From Rheinheimera pleomorphica (GTDB lineage: Bacteria; Pseudomonadota; Gammaproteobacteria; Enterobacterales; Alteromonadaceae), in assembly GCF_011634895.1 (NCBI RefSeq), contig NZ_SIRR01000031.1:1-64000 (forward strand): a stretch of DNA of 64,000 nt, written 5' to 3'. The notes below the pieces were generated by a model. It ran no database searches, had not been told where the DNA came from, and worked only from the letters and a program-made list of their open reading frames with translations. Position 1 is the first letter of the stretch, and every line of letters starts with the position of its first letter. This document shows positions 35,590 to 44,540 of the stretch, piece after piece. A program made the translations under genes and the position numbers.

Positions 35590-37359
35590 ATGAGTCAATT
35601 TGCAATCAACTTGATTTTTGTTGGCGGCTCCTTTGCGCTCTATATCGCCATCGCGATTTGGGCCCGCGCAGGTTCCACCAAAGAGTTCTACGTCGCCGGC
35701 GGTGGCGTTAACCCGGTAATGAATGGTATGGCGACCGCCGCAGACTGGATGTCGGCAGCATCGTTTATTTCGATGGCCGGCTTAATCGCTGCCGGTGGCT
35801 ATGCCAATTCAACCTTCCTGATGGGCTGGACCGGTGGCTATGTGCTATTGGCGATGCTGTTAGCCCCCTACTTGCGTAAGTTTGGCAAGTTCACCGTGCC
35901 GGAATTTATCGGCGATCGTTTTTACAGCAAAAACGCCCGCTTTGTTGCCGTGGCCTGTTTAATTATCGCGTCAGTCACCTATGTCATCGGCCAGATGACC
36001 GGTGCCGGAGTCGCGTTTTCACGCTTCTTAGAGGTAGAAAGTGATACCGGCCTGATCATTGCCGGCGTCGTGGTATTTTTATACGCCGTTATGGGTGGTA
36101 TGAAAGGTATTACCTACACTCAGGTGGCGCAATATGTGGTACTGATTATTGCTTATACTATTCCTGCGGTGTTTATTTCACTGCAACTGACCGGTAACCC
36201 GCTGCCTCCGCTGGGCTTGTTCTCTGAGCACACTGAATCGGGTATGCCGCTGTTGCAAAAGCTGGATTTAGTGGTACGTGATCTGGGCTTTACCGATTAC
36301 ACTGCTGATGTATCAAACAAACTGAATATGGTGTTATTTACCCTATCACTGATGATTGGTACAGCTGGCTTACCACACGTTATTATCCGTTTTTTCACTG
36401 TGCCTAAAGTATCAGACGCACGCTGGTCAGCTGGCTGGGCGCTGGTGTTTATTGCCCTGCTGTATCTGACTGCACCTGCTGTTGCTTCTATGGCGCGATT
36501 AAACCTGTTAAACACTATCTATCCGGCCGGCCCAACGGCAGATGCTATTCAGTACACGGAGCGCCCGGATTGGATTAAAAACTGGGAGCAAACCGGTTTA
36601 ATTAAGTTTGAAGATAAAAACAGCGACGGCCGTATCCAGTTGTACAATGACAAGTCTGACAGCTTCAAACAAGTTGCGACTGAGCGTGGCTGGAATGGCA
36701 ACGAGCTGACAGTGAACAACGACATACTGGTACTGGCTAACCCGGAAATAGCGAACCTGCCAAGCTGGGTTATCGGTTTAATTGCTGCCGGTGGTTTGGC
36801 CGCAGCACTGTCCACCGCAGCCGGTTTATTGTTGGCTATCTCGTCCGCCGTAAGCCATGACCTGATTAAAGGCTCTATTAACCCTAATATCAGTGAAAAA
36901 GGTGAACTGCGCGCGGCACGTATTTCTATGGCGGTAGCCATAGTGGTCGCCACCTGGCTAGGCATGAACCCACCGGGCTTTGCCGCTCAGGTAGTTGCTC
37001 TGGCCTTTGGTATCGCTGCGGCGTCTATTTTCCCGGCGCTGATGATGGGCATTTTCTCCAAACGGGTAAACAACAAAGGCGCAATCGCCGGCATGTTGGC
37101 AGGCTTGCTGTCTACCGTGATCTATATCTTCCTGTATCTGGGCTGGTTCTTCATCCCTGGCACTAACACCTTTGACAATGTGCAGGCTAACTGGCTGCTG
37201 GGTATTTCACCACTGTCATTTGGTGCTGTTGGTGCGATGATTAACTTTGTTGTCGCTTTTGCCGTATCATCCGCAACAGAGGCGCCACCAAAACATATCC
37301 AGGAACTGGTAGAAAGCGTGCGTTATCCGAAAGGCGCAGGTACAGCAACTGGACACTAA
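35590..37359 (+). CDS. Sodium/solute symporter, ActP-like (acetate or related acid)
   Basis: The 589-aa protein has about 13 membrane segments and the sodium/solute-symporter signature DWMSAASFISMAGLIAAGGY near the N-terminus and TAAGLLLAISSAVSHDL in the later half. A hydrophilic insert at about 325-390 (PDWIKNWEQTGLIKFEDKNSDGRI) has the look of an extra periplasmic or cytoplasmic loop of this two-subunit subfamily. The ATG at 35590 follows GAGGAG. Its place between crbS and acs makes acetate, perhaps also propionate, the likely substrate; the symbol actP is avoided because the subfamily differs from E. coli ActP. Confidence 0.92.
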   Translation: MSQFAINLIFVGGSFALYIAIAIWARAGSTKEFYVAGGGVNPVMNGMATAADWMSAASFISMAGLIAAGGYANSTFLMGWTGGYVLLAMLLAPYLRKFGKFTVPEFIGDRFYSKNARFVAVACLIIASVTYVIGQMTGAGVAFSRFLEVESDTGLIIAGVVVFLYAVMGGMKGITYTQVAQYVVLIIAYTIPAVFISLQLTGNPLPPLGLFSEHTESGMPLLQKLDLVVRDLGFTDYTADVSNKLNMVLFTLSLMIGTAGLPHVIIRFFTVPKVSDARWSAGWALVFIALLYLTAPAVASMARLNLLNTIYPAGPTADAIQYTERPDWIKNWEQTGLIKFEDKNSDGRIQLYNDKSDSFKQVATERGWNGNELTVNNDILVLANPEIANLPSWVIGLIAAGGLAAALSTAAGLLLAISSAVSHDLIKGSINPNISEKGELRAARISMAVAIVVATWLGMNPPGFAAQVVALAFGIAAASIFPALMMGIFSKRVNNKGAIAGMLAGLLSTVIYIFLYLGWFFIPGTNTFDNVQANWLLGISPLSFGAVGAMINFVVAFAVSSATEAPPKHIQELVESVRYPKGAGTATGH

Positions 37360-37408
37360 GTTACTGAATAAGCTTGCACTAAGTAATACCGCAAGCTCAC
37401 AATAACCG

Positions 37409-37440
37409 TACGGGCTTTCATGGTGAAAGCCCGTCTTTTT
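37409..37440 (+). terminator. Terminator after the symporter
   Basis: ACGGGCTTTCA and TGAAAGCCCGT arms (37409-37433) enclose TGG and are followed by CTTTTT. Confidence 0.88.
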
Positions 37441-37453
37441 CAGGATACTTTTT

Positions 37454-37972
37454 ATGCTTTGGGAACTGATTGCAACGGTCGTTGCGGGTCTGGGTGCTGC
37501 CGGTATCGCGCTGTTACTACGAAAAATCAGCCGTAATAGTGCACCTCGCTGGCTAATCCCGGCCTTTGCCGGCGCAGCCATGCTGGGTTTTCAGATCCAC
37601 AGTGAATACAGCTGGTTTGAACATCAACGCTCACGCCTGCCAGAGGGCGTTATAGTGGTAAAAACAGTCGAACAAACTGCCGTATGGCGGCCCTGGAGTT
37701 ATTTGTATCCACAAACATTGCGCTTTATTGCCGCTGATGTGGCCAATGCCTCAGTGAACCAGCTTAACCCGCAGTTAAAATTGGTTGATTTATACTTTTT
37801 TGAGCGCCGCGCCAGCGCACGTCGTGTCCCTCAGGTAGTGCACTGCCAACAGCAAGCGCAAGCTGATTTTAGTGCCACTTTACAAATTCCGCCGCCAGAC
37901 ACGGCTGTCGACGGACAGTGGCGCAAGCTGGCTGGCGACGATGCCCTGCTTATCGCTTTGTGTCACAGCTGA
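37454..37972 (+). CDS. Unknown protein with N-terminal membrane segments
   Basis: The 172-aa protein has one or two N-terminal hydrophobic stretches (about residues 3-22 and 33-50), then a soluble region that would face the periplasm. It contains a single CHS end and WRPWSYLYPQTLRFIAAD in the middle. I do not recognise the family with certainty. AGGATAC precedes the ATG. It lies after the symporter terminator and 39 bp before the cNMP/CBS gene, so it may form an operon with that and the exonuclease. Confidence 0.8.
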   Translation: MLWELIATVVAGLGAAGIALLLRKISRNSAPRWLIPAFAGAAMLGFQIHSEYSWFEHQRSRLPEGVIVVKTVEQTAVWRPWSYLYPQTLRFIAADVANASVNQLNPQLKLVDLYFFERRASARRVPQVVHCQQQAQADFSATLQIPPPDTAVDGQWRKLAGDDALLIALCHS

Positions 37973-38011
37973 GCCAATAGCAACAGCTAATTTGCTTAAA
38001 GCGGAGAAAAA

Positions 38012-39838
38012 ATGGAAGTTGCTGACGTTACCAAATTTCTGGCCGAAACCACCCCCTTTGATCAACTGGATGCGCCGGCGCTTGGCCATTTATCAAGCCA
38101 TATTAAGGTGTATTATCATCAGGCACAGGACCATGTCAGCATCAGCAGTGAGCGCCTGCTGATTGTCCGTACCGGTATTTTTAGCCTGTATAGTGACCAA
38201 CAACACTTGTTAACCAAGCTGCAAAGCGGTGACTTTTATGGTTATCAGCAGCTGCTCACCGGCCTTACCGATAACGACACCCTGGTATGTGACGAGGATG
38301 GTCTGGTGTACTGGCTGGACGCCGCAGCGTTTCATCAGTGTCGTTATCAATACAAAAACATCGATATTTTCTTTCAGCGTTTATTTAGCCGTCGTTTGCA
38401 CCAGTATCGCGAGCAACAACAAAGCAGCCGCTTTACGCTTAAAATTAGTGATATCGTGCAGCAGCGAAAAATTGCTATCCGGCCTGAGCAAAGTGTTCAG
38501 GCCGCCGCCAAACTAATGTCAGATAGCCGGGTATCGTCTTTGCTGGTTGAAGAACATGACAAACTGGTGGGTATCGTTACCGACCGCGACTTACGTAACC
38601 GGGTACTGGCACTGGGCCTGCCGGCCAGCACTCAGGTCAGTCAGGTTATGACGCGCCAGCCACAACATATCGACCGCCACGCCTATTTATATGAAGCAGT
38701 ACAGAAAATGAGTCAGCACAATATCCATCACCTGCCCGTACTGGAGCAAGGTGTGTGCTGTGGTATGCTGACTGCCACTGACATTATCCGTAGCCAGCAG
38801 GATCACCCGGTATATCTGATTGGCGAAATTCACCGGCAAACCAGTGTCGACGGCCTGGAACGTTGCAGCCAGCAAATTTCTTCACTAGCGATAACCTTGA
38901 GCAAGCAGCAGGTACCTGCCTACGAAGCCGGCCATATTATTACCACGGTTACCGATGCACTCACCCAACGCCTGATTTATCTGGCGCAACAACAACTGGG
39001 CGAGCCGCCCTGTGTGTTCAGTTGGTTGGCTTTTGGCTCGCAGGCACGAATGGATCAAAGCTTAAATGCCGATCAGGACAATGCGTTGCTGCTGGAAAAA
39101 GAACCGGTTGGCGAGATTGGCGACTATTTCAGTGCCCTGGCCGAGTTTGTCTGTCACGGCCTGGCACAGTGCGGCATTACATTGTGCCCAGGCAATATCA
39201 TGGCCACTAACAGCGAGCTTCGGCTAAGTTTAAAAGGTTGGTCTGGCCGCTTTGCCCGTTGGATTGCCACACCCACACCGGATGCTCTGCTCAAAGCCAG
39301 CATTTTTTTTGATTTACGGGTTATCGACGGCAGTAAAGGCCTGTTTAATGCACTGCAGCAAGATATTCTGCAGCGCACTGCTCAGGCACCACTGTTTTTA
39401 TACCACCTGGCGCAGGCGGCACTGCAACGTACAGCACCGCTGGGCTTTTTTAAAAACTTTATTCTCGAGCAAGACGGCAAGCACAAAAAAGGGCTGGATT
39501 TGAAAAAGCGCGGCATTAGTCTGATCACAGATTTAGTCCGCGTTTATGCATTGTCAGCCGGCATTTATGAAGTCAATACCCGCCGGCGGCTACACCAACT
39601 GGCAATCCAAGCCGAGATGGACAGCAAAGACTGCCAAAACCTGAATGACGCCTTTGATTTGCTGGCGCAGCTACGCTGGGAAAAACACCAGCATGACCTA
39701 CAACAGGGCCATGATGTGACTAACCTGCTAGATCCGATGGAAATATCCGGTTTAGCGCGGCATCAGCTCAAAGACAGCTTTGCCGTAATAAACGACGCTC
39801 AGGCCAGCCTGAAGCACCGTTTCTGCCGGGATATGTAA
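38012..39838 (+). CDS. cNMP-binding/CBS/DUF294 nucleotidyltransferase-like protein
   Basis: The 608-aa protein has four parts in order: a cyclic-nucleotide-binding-like domain (about 10-130), a pair of CBS domains (about 150-270, with VTDRDLRNRVL and LTATDIIRS), a DUF294 nucleotidyltransferase-like domain (about 300-430, with FGSQARMDQSLNADQDNALL) and a C-terminal DUF294 helical region (about 450-600). Such proteins stand beside acs/symporter genes in many gammaproteobacteria and are thought to sense adenine nucleotides and control signalling by nucleotide transfer; the target is unknown. GGAGAAAAA precedes the ATG. Its stop overlaps the exonuclease start. Confidence 0.93.
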   Translation: MEVADVTKFLAETTPFDQLDAPALGHLSSHIKVYYHQAQDHVSISSERLLIVRTGIFSLYSDQQHLLTKLQSGDFYGYQQLLTGLTDNDTLVCDEDGLVYWLDAAAFHQCRYQYKNIDIFFQRLFSRRLHQYREQQQSSRFTLKISDIVQQRKIAIRPEQSVQAAAKLMSDSRVSSLLVEEHDKLVGIVTDRDLRNRVLALGLPASTQVSQVMTRQPQHIDRHAYLYEAVQKMSQHNIHHLPVLEQGVCCGMLTATDIIRSQQDHPVYLIGEIHRQTSVDGLERCSQQISSLAITLSKQQVPAYEAGHIITTVTDALTQRLIYLAQQQLGEPPCVFSWLAFGSQARMDQSLNADQDNALLLEKEPVGEIGDYFSALAEFVCHGLAQCGITLCPGNIMATNSELRLSLKGWSGRFARWIATPTPDALLKASIFFDLRVIDGSKGLFNALQQDILQRTAQAPLFLYHLAQAALQRTAPLGFFKNFILEQDGKHKKGLDLKKRGISLITDLVRVYALSAGIYEVNTRRRLHQLAIQAEMDSKDCQNLNDAFDLLAQLRWEKHQHDLQQGHDVTNLLDPMEISGLARHQLKDSFAVINDAQASLKHRFCRDM

Positions 39839-40503
39839 TGATGTTAAGCTGGCTTTGGCGCAAAAATACTGCTTTAAGTGCGGTTGTCGATAACTTTAGC
39901 AAGACTGCCTTGCCAAATGCCGCAACAGCAGTGCAACAGGCGCCCTTTCTGGTACTGGATTTTGAACTGACCGGGCTTAACCCGAAAAAAGATCATATTG
40001 TCAGCATGGGCTGGGTACCTGTCCGCCAGCAGGAAATTGTGCTCTCAGAAGCGCGCCACTACCTTATCAGCAGCCCGGTCAGTGTCGGCCAAAGTGCGGT
40101 ATATCACGGCCTGCATGATCATCAGCTGAAACAGGGGCAAGACCTGGCGGTCGTTCTGACTGAACTGTTAACACAGTACGCCGGCTATGTGTTTGTCGCG
40201 CATCACAGTGGTTTAGATGAACAATTTTTACGTGTCGCCTGTCAGCGCTGTTTTGGCAAAACACCGCGTTTTAAGTTTATTGATACCATGAAAATGGAAT
40301 GGCAACGCTTGCTGCGTCAGGGCAAGGTAGTAAAACACGATGCACTAAAACTGCCCAACTGCTTAAAGCGCCATGGCCTGCCCGACATGGCAAACCACCA
40401 CGCGTTAGAAGATGCCTACAGCAGTGCCCTGCTACTGCTTAGCCAGCTTAAGCTAGGCGGCAACAACATGACACTGGGCGATTTATACCTGCTGTCGCGC
40501 TAA
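39838..40503 (+). CDS. DEDD-type 3'-5' exonuclease (DnaQ-like)
   Basis: The 221-aa protein has the exonuclease motifs: Exo I LDFELTGLNPKKD, Exo II HHSGLDEQFL and Exo III HHALEDAYSS. These are the metal-binding residues of the DEDDh class shared with DnaQ. It is not the main polymerase proofreader, which is normally near rnhA. Partners of the cNMP/CBS/DUF294 gene are often such exonucleases, so the pair may work together. Its ATG follows the TAATG overlap with the previous gene. Confidence 0.92.
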   Translation: MMLSWLWRKNTALSAVVDNFSKTALPNAATAVQQAPFLVLDFELTGLNPKKDHIVSMGWVPVRQQEIVLSEARHYLISSPVSVGQSAVYHGLHDHQLKQGQDLAVVLTELLTQYAGYVFVAHHSGLDEQFLRVACQRCFGKTPRFKFIDTMKMEWQRLLRQGKVVKHDALKLPNCLKRHGLPDMANHHALEDAYSSALLLLSQLKLGGNNMTLGDLYLLSR

Positions 40504-40535
40504 ATTAGCGATGACTACCTTTTAGCACTAACAGG

Positions 40536-40856
40536 TTATAAACGGCCTAGCTGCTTGCGGCTGATCGCAGTCACCTTTCCAGCGGTCAACGTTAACGACA
40601 CCAAGTAGTCGCCGCCCATATCGGCTTTTAAGCGGTAAGACCACGTTTCCGTTGTTTCGCCATGTACCGGCTCACCGGTATCGACACCTAAGGTTTCTAC
40701 ATCTTTGTATTCAGGTTGGCCGGCCAGTGCTACCACTTCAATACGCGCCATACCGCACTTCAGCAATTTGCCATCCGCTAACCGAAAGCCACAAGCCTGA
40801 GCCGGTACGGCAACCACAAAAACTAATAATAAGACTATTTGGACGGAAAATTTCAT
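40536..40856 (-). CDS. DUF2845-like secreted protein
   Basis: The 106-aa protein has a signal peptide (hydrophobic core LLLVFVVAVPA, cleavage after AQA) and a mature part beginning CGFRLADGKLLKCGM, with two cysteines ready for a disulfide. GxPEYKD and a WSYRL strand are shared with DUF2845 proteins. No function is known; a periplasmic place is likely. It is convergent with the exonuclease gene, without a visible terminator between. Confidence 0.85.
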   Translation of the reverse strand: MKFSVQIVLLLVFVVAVPAQACGFRLADGKLLKCGMARIEVVALAGQPEYKDVETLGVDTGEPVHGETTETWSYRLKADMGGDYLVSLTLTAGKVTAISRKQLGRL

Positions 40857-40968
40857 GCTTTATCCCTTGCAAAAATAATGTACAAACTATAGTGACAACA
40901 TTACCCTGAACGCCAGATTAAAACCTTAAATTTACAATAAAATTACAATACATGGCTGCCGACGGAAT

Positions 40969-41532
40969 TCAGTCTGTGGCCAGTACTTTTAATACCTTGC
41001 ATGGGTTACCGCCGGCCAACACCCCTGCTGGCACGTCTTTGGTTACCACACTACCCGCTGCCACCACGGCTCCTTTGCCAATGGTAATGCCCGGCAGAAT
41101 AACAACCGCGCCACCGATCCAAACATCATCGCCAATAGTCACCGGCATTGCCTGCTCCAGCAAAGTGCGTCGTTCAGCGGCATCCAGCGGATGGTTAACA
41201 GTATAAATTTGCACCGCCGGGCCGAAAAACACGTTATTACCAATATTTACCGGCGCGACATCCAACACCACGCAGTTAAAGTTAAAAAACACCTTGTTGC
41301 CGGTATTTATGTTGTAGCCGTAGTCACAATAAAACGGCGGTTCAATATAAAAATGCTTGCCACTATTGGGCAGCCACTGTTTTAACAGCTGCTGGCGCAG
41401 TACCTCATCATCCGGCGCGCTGTGGTTAAACTGCTGCTGCAGCTTGCGCGCCGCCAAACGCTCAGCGCTAAGTTGTTTATCCAGCGGGTTATACCACTGT
41501 CCACTGAGCATTTTTTGTTTTTCCGTTCGCAT
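40969..41532 (-). CDS. Sugar O-acetyltransferase (Maa/LacA type)
   Basis: The 187-aa protein has the left-handed beta-helix hexapeptide repeats of the maltose/galactoside acetyltransferase family: N-terminal MLSGQWYNP, the catalytic His in VNHPLDAAERR and VWIGGAVVILPGITIGKGAVVAAGSVVTKDVP. It would acetylate a sugar with acetyl-CoA. I chose the ATG at 41532 (MRTEKQKML), which matches the family; a frame start 13 codons earlier is possible. Confidence 0.93.
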   Translation of the reverse strand: MRTEKQKMLSGQWYNPLDKQLSAERLAARKLQQQFNHSAPDDEVLRQQLLKQWLPNSGKHFYIEPPFYCDYGYNINTGNKVFFNFNCVVLDVAPVNIGNNVFFGPAVQIYTVNHPLDAAERRTLLEQAMPVTIGDDVWIGGAVVILPGITIGKGAVVAAGSVVTKDVPAGVLAGGNPCKVLKVLATD

Positions 41533-41643
41533 ATAATCTAGCTGCCTAATTTGATTTTTATCATAAAACATGAACGCCCGCTTGAGTCAAATGGCATAAA
41601 ATGCTACATTTTTTTAACCTATCTCACAAAGGAAAAATGAAAC

Positions 41644-41925
41644 ATGTCTAAGGCATTAGAACCTATTACCGCTATGTTCGGCATTTTTGCTAATAAAAGT
41701 AAAGCAAACAAGGTATATACAAATTTATTGCCGTCACTTGAATTTATAATGACGATGAAAGGCCCTAACTCTGCTGAAGCAAGAGGCTTGTTAGCGATAC
41801 TTGCAGGGCTTCCGGCGTCAGGTGCAAAAAGTATTAATTTTAAGAAAAAATACCTGAAAGAACCAAACGCCTGGAAAAACCTTCCTAAAGATCCAGGCGA
41901 CATCCCATTTGGCTACTGGCATTAA
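41644..41925 (+). CDS. Unknown small basic protein, 93 aa
   Basis: The protein is lysine-rich and soluble, without signal or membrane segment, and begins MSKALEPITAMFGIF. AAAGGAAAAA lies before the ATG, so it is likely a real gene. I do not recognise a family. It is followed after nine bases by a membrane-protein gene, so the two may be co-transcribed. Codon use is somewhat more AT-rich than in the neighbours, which may mean recent acquisition. Confidence 0.7.
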   Translation: MSKALEPITAMFGIFANKSKANKVYTNLLPSLEFIMTMKGPNSAEARGLLAILAGLPASGAKSINFKKKYLKEPNAWKNLPKDPGDIPFGYWH

Positions 41926-41934
41926 GGCATTCTC

Positions 41935-42318
41935 ATGACACACCGCACAGGCTGGAAACTATTTTTTATCATCACAATACTCTACCTGCTATTGGGTATT
42001 TATAGTTTTGTGCAAGACTCACAACAACCATTCGCTATGAGTAATAGTGATATTTTTGGCTGGTTGTTTCTGTTGGTTTTTGCATCGCTTTCCGTTATAG
42101 CCAGCTATGGCTATGCCTGGCGTAAAACGATAGGCTTTGGTAAATTCTGGTATGCATTGCTTGCTGCGGTGCTCATCAGCGTTGTATACGAAGGTTATCA
42201 GCTGTACCTTGCTACCGATACCGAAGTCGGCGAAAAACTGTTCGTAACTATTGTTGGTATTTTATACTTCAGTTTTTTCAGTCGGTTAATGTTGAAGTAT
42301 GCAACTGAAGACAAGTAG
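41935..42318 (+). CDS. Unknown membrane protein, 127 aa
   Basis: Four hydrophobic segments are visible (about residues 8-26, 42-62, 75-92 and 100-118), so the protein is very likely in the inner membrane. I do not recognise a family. It follows the 93-aa gene after nine bases and is followed by a terminator shared with efp. Confidence 0.75.
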   Translation: MTHRTGWKLFFIITILYLLLGIYSFVQDSQQPFAMSNSDIFGWLFLLVFASLSVIASYGYAWRKTIGFGKFWYALLAAVLISVVYEGYQLYLATDTEVGEKLFVTIVGILYFSFFSRLMLKYATEDK

Positions 42319-42363
42319 TAACCACATAAGTCTACAGGCTAATGGTGTTATTAGCATTGCGAC

Positions 42364-42389
42364 AAAAAAGGCGCCGAAGCGCCTTTTTT
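42364..42389. terminator. Bidirectional terminator between the 127-aa gene and efp
   Basis: AAAAAAGGCGC and GCGCCTTTTTTT form a stem around CGAA. T-runs on both strands fit termination of both convergent genes. Confidence 0.88.
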
Positions 42390-42407
42390 TATATTTAACC
42401 TGCCAAA

Positions 42408-42965
42408 TTATTTAGCGCGGCTGCGGTACTCGTCGGTACGGGTATCGATTTCGATTTTATCGCCTTCTTCAACGAACGCCGGTACCATCAGCTCAAAACC
42501 AGTTTCAATTTTCGCTGGTTTCATCACTTTGCCTGAAGTATCACCACGGGCTGCTGGCTCAGTGTAGGTTACCGTGCGTACTACGATAGTTGGCAGGTCA
42601 ACAGAAATTGGGCGCTCGCCGTAGAACACCACTGAACATTCCATACCATCTACCAGGTACTTTAACGCACCTTCCATCGACTCGGCTTCGATTTCGTACT
42701 GGTTGTACTCTGAATCCATAAACACATACATAGGATCAGCAAAGTAAGAGTAAGTTACTTCTTTGGTTTCCAGCATTACCTGCTCGAATTTATCGTCAGC
42801 GCGGTATACCGTTTCCATGCCCTGACCATTCAGCAGGTTTTTCATTTTCATTTTTACAACGGCAGCATTACGACCCGATTTGTTAAACTCGGCCTTTAAA
42901 ATTACCATCGCTTCAGTGCCCACCATAATCACCTGGCCAGCACGCAGTTCTTGAGCTGTCTTCAT
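42408..42965 (-). CDS. efp: Elongation factor P, Arg32 type
   Basis: EF-P rescues ribosomes stalled at polyproline. The 185-aa protein has three beta-barrel domains. The tip of domain I reads [11 protein letters not shown], with Arg at position 32 when the second ATG (42965) is taken as start. This is the class activated by rhamnosylation of Arg32 by EarP, not the lysine class modified by EpmA/EpmB. The earP gene directly upstream supports this. A first ATG at 42968 would shift the numbering by one. Confidence 0.96.
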   Translation of the reverse strand: MKTAQELRAGQVIMVGTEAMVILKAEFNKSGRNAAVVKMKMKNLLNGQGMETVYRADDKFEQVMLETKEVTYSYFADPMYVFMDSEYNQYEIEAESMEGALKYLVDGMECSVVFYGERPISVDLPTIVVRTVTYTEPAARGDTSGKVMKPAKIETGFELMVPAFVEEGDKIEIDTRTDEYRSRAK

Positions 42966-42986
42966 CATGACTGAAATATCTTCTCG

Positions 42987-44159
42987 TTAGGAAAAATTGC
43001 GTCGCATTATAAATTTTTTTTCAACAAAGTGCACGAGGTTGCTGGCAAGATCTCCATTTGCCGTTAACTGTGTGCGCCAATGCTGGTTATAGTCGGCGAT
43101 TTGCGCGCAGTTTGCACTAAATTTTTGCCAGCTATCTGCAAGTTCGGCATCGGTATTCCAATCCAGCCAGAAGCGCTGCACGACAGTGGCCAGCTCAGCT
43201 GGCATTTGCACACAATAGCGCTGCATAAAAGCCTGCAGTTTATCCAGATGGGCTTGCTCAGCCTGGCGGTAAATTTGCCAGATAAAAGGCTTTGCTGCCC
43301 AGTGCGCACGGATCACGGAATCTTCGCCACGGACAAAGTTGATATCGCAGGCCCAGAGTAATTTGTCGTAATCTTCCTGTGGCATAAAAGGCAGGATCTG
43401 TAGCGTAAGGGCACCCAGTGTCAGACTGCGTGTTGCCGCTAATGCCGGATGTAATAACGTTAACTGCTGTGCCAGAGCACCTTCTGGCACCAGACATAAG
43501 ACTTCAGCTTCTGCCCCCTGCCAGTATTGCAATAAGCTGGCAATTTGCTGATGATCATAGCCAAACAGCGAAATTTTTTGCGTAAAGCGTGCGCTGTCAC
43601 TAATCCCCAGAGCCGCCCAGAACGCTTGCTGCGCCATTTTATCCGTATTAAAAGCGGCGGCCTGTTGCTGCAAATTCGCCTCTTGCAGTAAGCCTCCGGT
43701 GGCAGCTGTAAAACCAGGAAAGAAAAAGTATTTTTGTAACGGCAAATGCGGCTGTGGTGAGGGCAGCGCATGACAACCTTCTACCCACTGCTCTGCCGAC
43801 AGATATTCGAGATTCAACCATAAGGGTGCACTGCTTTGCTGCGCCATCGCTTGCTGATAGGCTAAGGGTATCGTACAGGCTAATGCCTCAATAACCACAT
43901 CAGCCACTTGCTCCTTGGCCCAATCGGTATCGGCAGACCAGCAACGGATGGTGACGCCCTGTAACTGCTGCTGCATTTTAGTGCTATCCACCCCGGCACA
44001 AATTTTTTGAAAGCTGGCCAGATCATCTACCCATAAACGCACTGCAATGCCATGCTCGGCTACCAGCTGACGGCTTAAACGCCAGCAAATACCGATATCG
44101 CCAAAATTATCAACAACGGCACAAAAAATATCCCAGCGCGGTAAAGAGGTGGTCATCAC
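42987..44159 (-). CDS. earP: EF-P arginine rhamnosyltransferase EarP
   Basis: EarP transfers rhamnose from dTDP-rhamnose to Arg32 of EF-P. The 390-aa protein has the N-terminal signature DIFCAVVDNFGDIGICWRLSRQL with the catalytic Asp residues and the later NFVRGEDSVIRAHWAAKPFIWQIY (nucleotide-sugar site) of the DUF2331 family. It lies just before efp on the same strand, so modifier and target are made together. The dTDP-rhamnose genes must be elsewhere. Confidence 0.96.
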   Translation of the reverse strand: MMTTSLPRWDIFCAVVDNFGDIGICWRLSRQLVAEHGIAVRLWVDDLASFQKICAGVDSTKMQQQLQGVTIRCWSADTDWAKEQVADVVIEALACTIPLAYQQAMAQQSSAPLWLNLEYLSAEQWVEGCHALPSPQPHLPLQKYFFFPGFTAATGGLLQEANLQQQAAAFNTDKMAQQAFWAALGISDSARFTQKISLFGYDHQQIASLLQYWQGAEAEVLCLVPEGALAQQLTLLHPALAATRSLTLGALTLQILPFMPQEDYDKLLWACDINFVRGEDSVIRAHWAAKPFIWQIYRQAEQAHLDKLQAFMQRYCVQMPAELATVVQRFWLDWNTDAELADSWQKFSANCAQIADYNQHWRTQLTANGDLASNLVHFVEKKFIMRRNFS

Positions 44160-44168
44160 AACATTCAG

Positions 44169-44540
44169 CTAAAAAAACAAGAAAGCTATTATACCTTTAA
44201 GCACGCGCAGTCCAAGGTAAAGTGTGGCAAGTAATAACACTGAAATAAGTAATGCCAACAGGTAGCGCAGCAGGTACTGCAGTTTTACTCTCAGCCTGAA
44301 TGTAAAACCGGCACCGCTGTGTAGCATGGGCAATGGTTGATGAAACACCGTGGCCCATAGCCACAGCAACAAACTGCTAAGACCAACTACCACACAGCTA
44401 AGTTGCCAACGCTGTGCCTCGGTGGGGCTTGCCGCAAACAGTAGCCAGAAAAAAGCCAAAACCGCCGCCACACAGCACAGTAAAAACACTGGCCGTAACC
44501 GGTATAGCCGGCGCCCCCAGCGCTGATAAAACGCCAGCAT
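44169..44540 (-). CDS. Unknown membrane protein, 123 aa
   Basis: Three hydrophobic segments are visible (about residues 17-37, 48-66 and 90-122). The first stretch is basic. I do not recognise a family. It overlaps the stop of the next upstream gene by one base (44540), so the two are translationally coupled and probably act together. It ends nine bases before earP. Confidence 0.75.
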   Translation of the reverse strand: MLAFYQRWGRRLYRLRPVFLLCCVAAVLAFFWLLFAASPTEAQRWQLSCVVVGLSSLLLWLWATVFHQPLPMLHSGAGFTFRLRVKLQYLLRYLLALLISVLLLATLYLGLRVLKGIIAFLFF

